Below, piece after piece: positions 62,101-64,000 of a stretch of 64,000 nucleotides of DNA. The translations under genes and the position numbers were made by a program. The notes beneath the pieces were generated by a model, which was not told where the DNA came from, did no database searches, and saw only the letters and a program-made list of their open reading frames with translations. How positions within the stretch are numbered: position 1 is the stretch's first letter; each line of letters starts with the position of its first letter. This stretch comes from Ciona intestinalis (lineage: Eukaryota > Chordata > Ascidiacea > Phlebobranchia > Cionidae): NCBI RefSeq assembly GCF_000224145.3, contig NC_020174.2:186001-250000 (forward strand). The letters run 5' to 3'.

Positions 62101-63745
62101 TTCAGAAAGAACTAGAAGGTAAATAATTATGTATTGTGATGTGCTTGCCTCATAACCTAAAGATACCAGGTTCGAGGCTTGACACTGCTACCATTGTGGG
62201 TGTATGTGTCTTTGGGCAAGACACTTAACGGCAATTGCTCCAAATCAGTGGTCACTAATGGATTGTCTAAATTGTCAGCCATACAGAAAAACGATCATAC
62301 ACAAAGGTACATAACATACGTGGTAACTTATTAGTAAGCACGAGGTGTTTGAAACAAAACACTTGTGTTATAACAACTGTCGTTGCCCCGCCATGCTAGG
62401 ATAAACAATTCCCATTTATCTATGACATCGCAGGTTATCATGGAGATCTTATATGTTTACAAGAAGTGGACAGATTTGTGTTCGAGAACCACCTAGTGTC
62501 CTCGATGTCGCTACAAAACTTTGCGGGAGCGCTCGCAACCAAGAAACAGTGCAAGGAAGGGGTGGCCGTGTTTTATAACAGGGACAGATTCAAGTAAGTA
62601 CTTTTAATGGAGTAGTTGGGCAACTCTGGCATAAATAGGACTTTATCTATGCAAAATAGAACGTGCATATACAGTGTTGGGGAAATTGGCATATGTCCCA
62701 AGTCCCACGGTGTGCCTCACTGTAGGACCTCACCAATATATAGTAGAATGTGCATATACGATGTTGGGGTAATGGGCCAACTCTGGTCTAAACCCCAGGT
62801 TCCATGGCGTGCCTTACTGTAGGACCTCACCCATATAGAATAGAATGTGCATATACAATGTTGTGGTAATGAGCCAACTCTGGTCTAAAGTCTAGGTAGC
62901 ATGACGTGCCTCACTGTAGGACCTCACCTATATATAGTAGAATGTGCATATACAATGTTGGGGTAATGTACCAACTCTGGCTTAAATCTTTAGTCCTATG
63001 GCGTACCTCACTGTAACCTCACCCATATAGAATAGAACTGAAACCCACTTAGAATGTATGGCTGACAAAGATTAAAGTTCAATCTTGGTCACCAATCTAA
63101 TTTATTACAGGTTAATATCTGTTGAAAACAAGATTCTACAAGAGTCTCTCACCACCGACGAAGTAAACAAGGATTTGTTGGAAAAAGTTTCAAGAAATCA
63201 AAGTTTGAAGTCTTCTGTCTTACAAAGAGGGTCGTGCGTTCTGGTAAGTTGGGTCTATCAGTTGTTCGTAGCACAGTGGTTTGAGGCTTGTCCATATCCG
63301 AGAGGTTATAGATTAAAGACTCCATGCTGCTACCATTACGGGCGTATGTGTCCTTTCTTAGACCATACACTTAAATTCAATGTGGTAACTATGGGTTGTC
63401 TAAATTGTTATTCGTACAGAAAGACAATCACCCACAAAAGGTGTATGTAATAGAATATCCATGCTTTATAATGACTGTTGTTGCGCCCCCTTAGGTAAAA
63501 AGTGGTTGAATTATAGCATCTGATATTTCTTTCCAACTTTAACTTCATATGCTCACCGAGTATTTATTTACATCTAAGATCTTTTCATTTACACATGACC
63601 ATTATGACTAAATAATCAACTTTTTCCATCAACTACTGTTTAGCTTGCTGTCTTACAAAGTGTTGATGCTCCTCATCGCCACCTTGTGTTAGCTAATACT
63701 CATTTATTCTGGCACCCGAGGGCGCTAAACATCCGTCTTATTCAA
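59196..63745 (+). CDS. PDE12: 2',5'-phosphodiesterase 12 (PDE12), 3' end outside window
   Basis: EEP-fold exonuclease that degrades 2',5'-oligoadenylates and removes poly(A) tails, mitochondrial in mammals. Nine exons in window: 59196-59276, 59761-59928, 60226-60413, 61004-61100, 61493-61701, 61979-62118, 62434-62593, 63111-63243, 63644-63745, continuing past base 64000. Landmarks: ETLEKTFCRIRATLQSSDKN, EEKYRVVYNPPTATMVKLPP, LHTPSFDDVGHKFKLQVTPG, FDCRHVHTTKK, then the catalytic domain FRMVCFNILADCYATQDFAR, MDYRIQLIQKELEGYHGDLI, CLQEVDRFVFE (metal-binding Glu), VLQRGSCVLLAVLQSVD and ANTHLFWHP (catalytic His). The start aligns near residue 35 of human PDE12, so no mitochondrial leader is visible; an unseen 5' exon is possible. 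Exon 4 has a weak acceptor (CCGAAG). Confidence 0.93.
59942..60225 (+). repeat. 23-bp minisatellite, 12 copies, made of acceptor-like units
   Basis: Unit TGTTTCCAAGTTTATTTCCC plus CAG. Nearly every unit ends in TTYCCCAG or TCTCCAG, a 3' splice-site-like motif with pyrimidine tract; one ends in CAT, and two carry AATTATAT for AAGTTTAT. The final unit ends at the real acceptor of PDE12 exon 3 (TTTTCCCAG|TGTTCTTTGG), whose first bases resemble the unit start TGTTTCCAAG. Confidence 0.95.
60438..60572. mobile_element. hAT-like MITE, 135 bp, with G/C homopolymers
   Basis: Exact 15-bp inverted ends CAGTGGCGCAGCCAG and CTGGCTGCGCCACTG. Flanking octamers AGTGCATG (60430-60437) and AGTGTATG (60573-60580) agree at 7 of 8. 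The interior has G12, a second G12 and a C run of about 15 near the end. CAGTGGCG..GCC ends are common in hAT-type MITEs. Lies in the PDE12 intron between exons 3 and 4. Confidence 0.85.
62130..62412 (+). mobile_element. SINE, full-length reference copy (about 280 bp)
   Basis: The best complete copy, sense. Parts: tRNA-like head GTGATGTGCTTGCCTCATAA, B box GGTTCGAGGCTTGAC, core GCTACCATTGTGGGTGTATG then TGTCTTTGGGCAAGACACTT, CAATTGCTCCAAATCAGTGG, spacer TGTCTAAATTGTCAGCCATA, body AAGCACGAGGTGTTTGAAAC, TAACAACTGTCGTTGCCCCG, CCATGCTAGGATAAACAATT. It lies in the PDE12 intron before exon 62434-62593. Confidence 0.8.
62620..63045 (-). repeat. dispersed repeat family C, four tandem units
   Basis: Units of about 105-110 bp: AATGGGCCAACTCTGGTCTA, CCATGGCGTGCCTTACTGTA, GGACCTCACCCATATAGAAT, AGAATGTGCATATACAATGT, TGGGGTAATG. 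Reverse in orientation to the units at 32745 and 45840. Lies in the intron before PDE12 exon 63111-63243. Confidence 0.85.
63255..63490 (+). mobile_element. SINE, diverged, head to body
   Basis: Sense copy in the last PDE12 intron pair: CACAGTGGTTTGAGGCTTGT (head), GAGAGGTTATAGATTAAAGA (decayed B box), CTGCTACCATTACGGGCGTA, TGTCTAAATTGTTATTCGTA, CAGAAAGACAATCACCCACA, TTATAATGACTGTTGTTGCG. Confidence 0.6.
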
Positions 63746-64000
63746 GTAAGTGAAGATTACATATAAGATCTTCATAAAGTGGTTGTGGGCGCATGATAAG
63801 TCACCCAAACTTATAAAACAGGAGTGACATCATATGTTTAACTTTTACTGTTAAGTTTGTTGCATGCAAGAATTTCGCATCTCTCAATCGGGAACACAAG
63901 CTTCTATAATAATAATTTTGATCTACGTCACATTTGCTGTGAGGTAGTGACTTACCGCAAATAACAACAAAAGCAAAACACAATTTGTGACAGAGTCTAA

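Overview
The window looks like AT-rich chordate DNA from a tunicate, most likely a Ciona species. Genes are compact with many short GT-AG introns. The proteins are animal orthologues, and the spaces between and inside genes are full of small non-autonomous elements: a tRNA-headed SINE, several MITE families and minisatellites. No bacterial, CRISPR, phage or retrovirus-like element was seen. All exon models were built by eye, from splice consensus, reading-frame continuity and remembered family sequences. No search was run.

Layout, left to right: PRCP serine carboxypeptidase (minus, runs off the left edge); a possible 62-residue two-exon gene (minus); the NMD factor SMG7 (minus, 22 exons, 1187 codons plus stop); RAB14 (minus, complete); a secreted CUB-domain protein with an unrecognised Cys-containing C-terminal region (minus); endonuclease G, ENDOG (minus, complete); part of a type II membrane protein running into an assembly gap (minus); a tektin-like coiled-coil protein resembling TEKTL1/CCDC105 (minus, complete); the C-terminal half of an SLC6 transporter, whose N-terminal half is probably lost in a 500-N gap (minus); RFC3 (minus, complete); UTP14 (plus, one exon), head to head with RFC3; and PDE12 (plus, runs off the right edge). 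These are mostly unrelated housekeeping genes with no shared pathway.

The most unusual observations concern non-coding structure. (1) In three introns a minisatellite lies against a real splice junction, and its unit carries a copy of that junction's motif: donor-like at 36.3-37.0 kb, acceptor-like at 59.9-60.2 kb, and weaker donor-like at 17.3-18.0 kb. (2) The 71-bp array in the SMG7 intron has a second array of the same unit, in opposite orientation, at 5.5-6.3 kb. (3) A 43-bp inverted repeat with one mismatch and a 14-nt loop lies in another SMG7 intron. (4) The octamer TGATGTCA/TGACATCA occurs about 30 times, roughly ten times expectation, while a cluster of intact CpG forms (TGACGTCA) sits at 50.7-50.9 kb. 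(5) A 35-bp minisatellite repeats a perfect RNA polymerase III B box.
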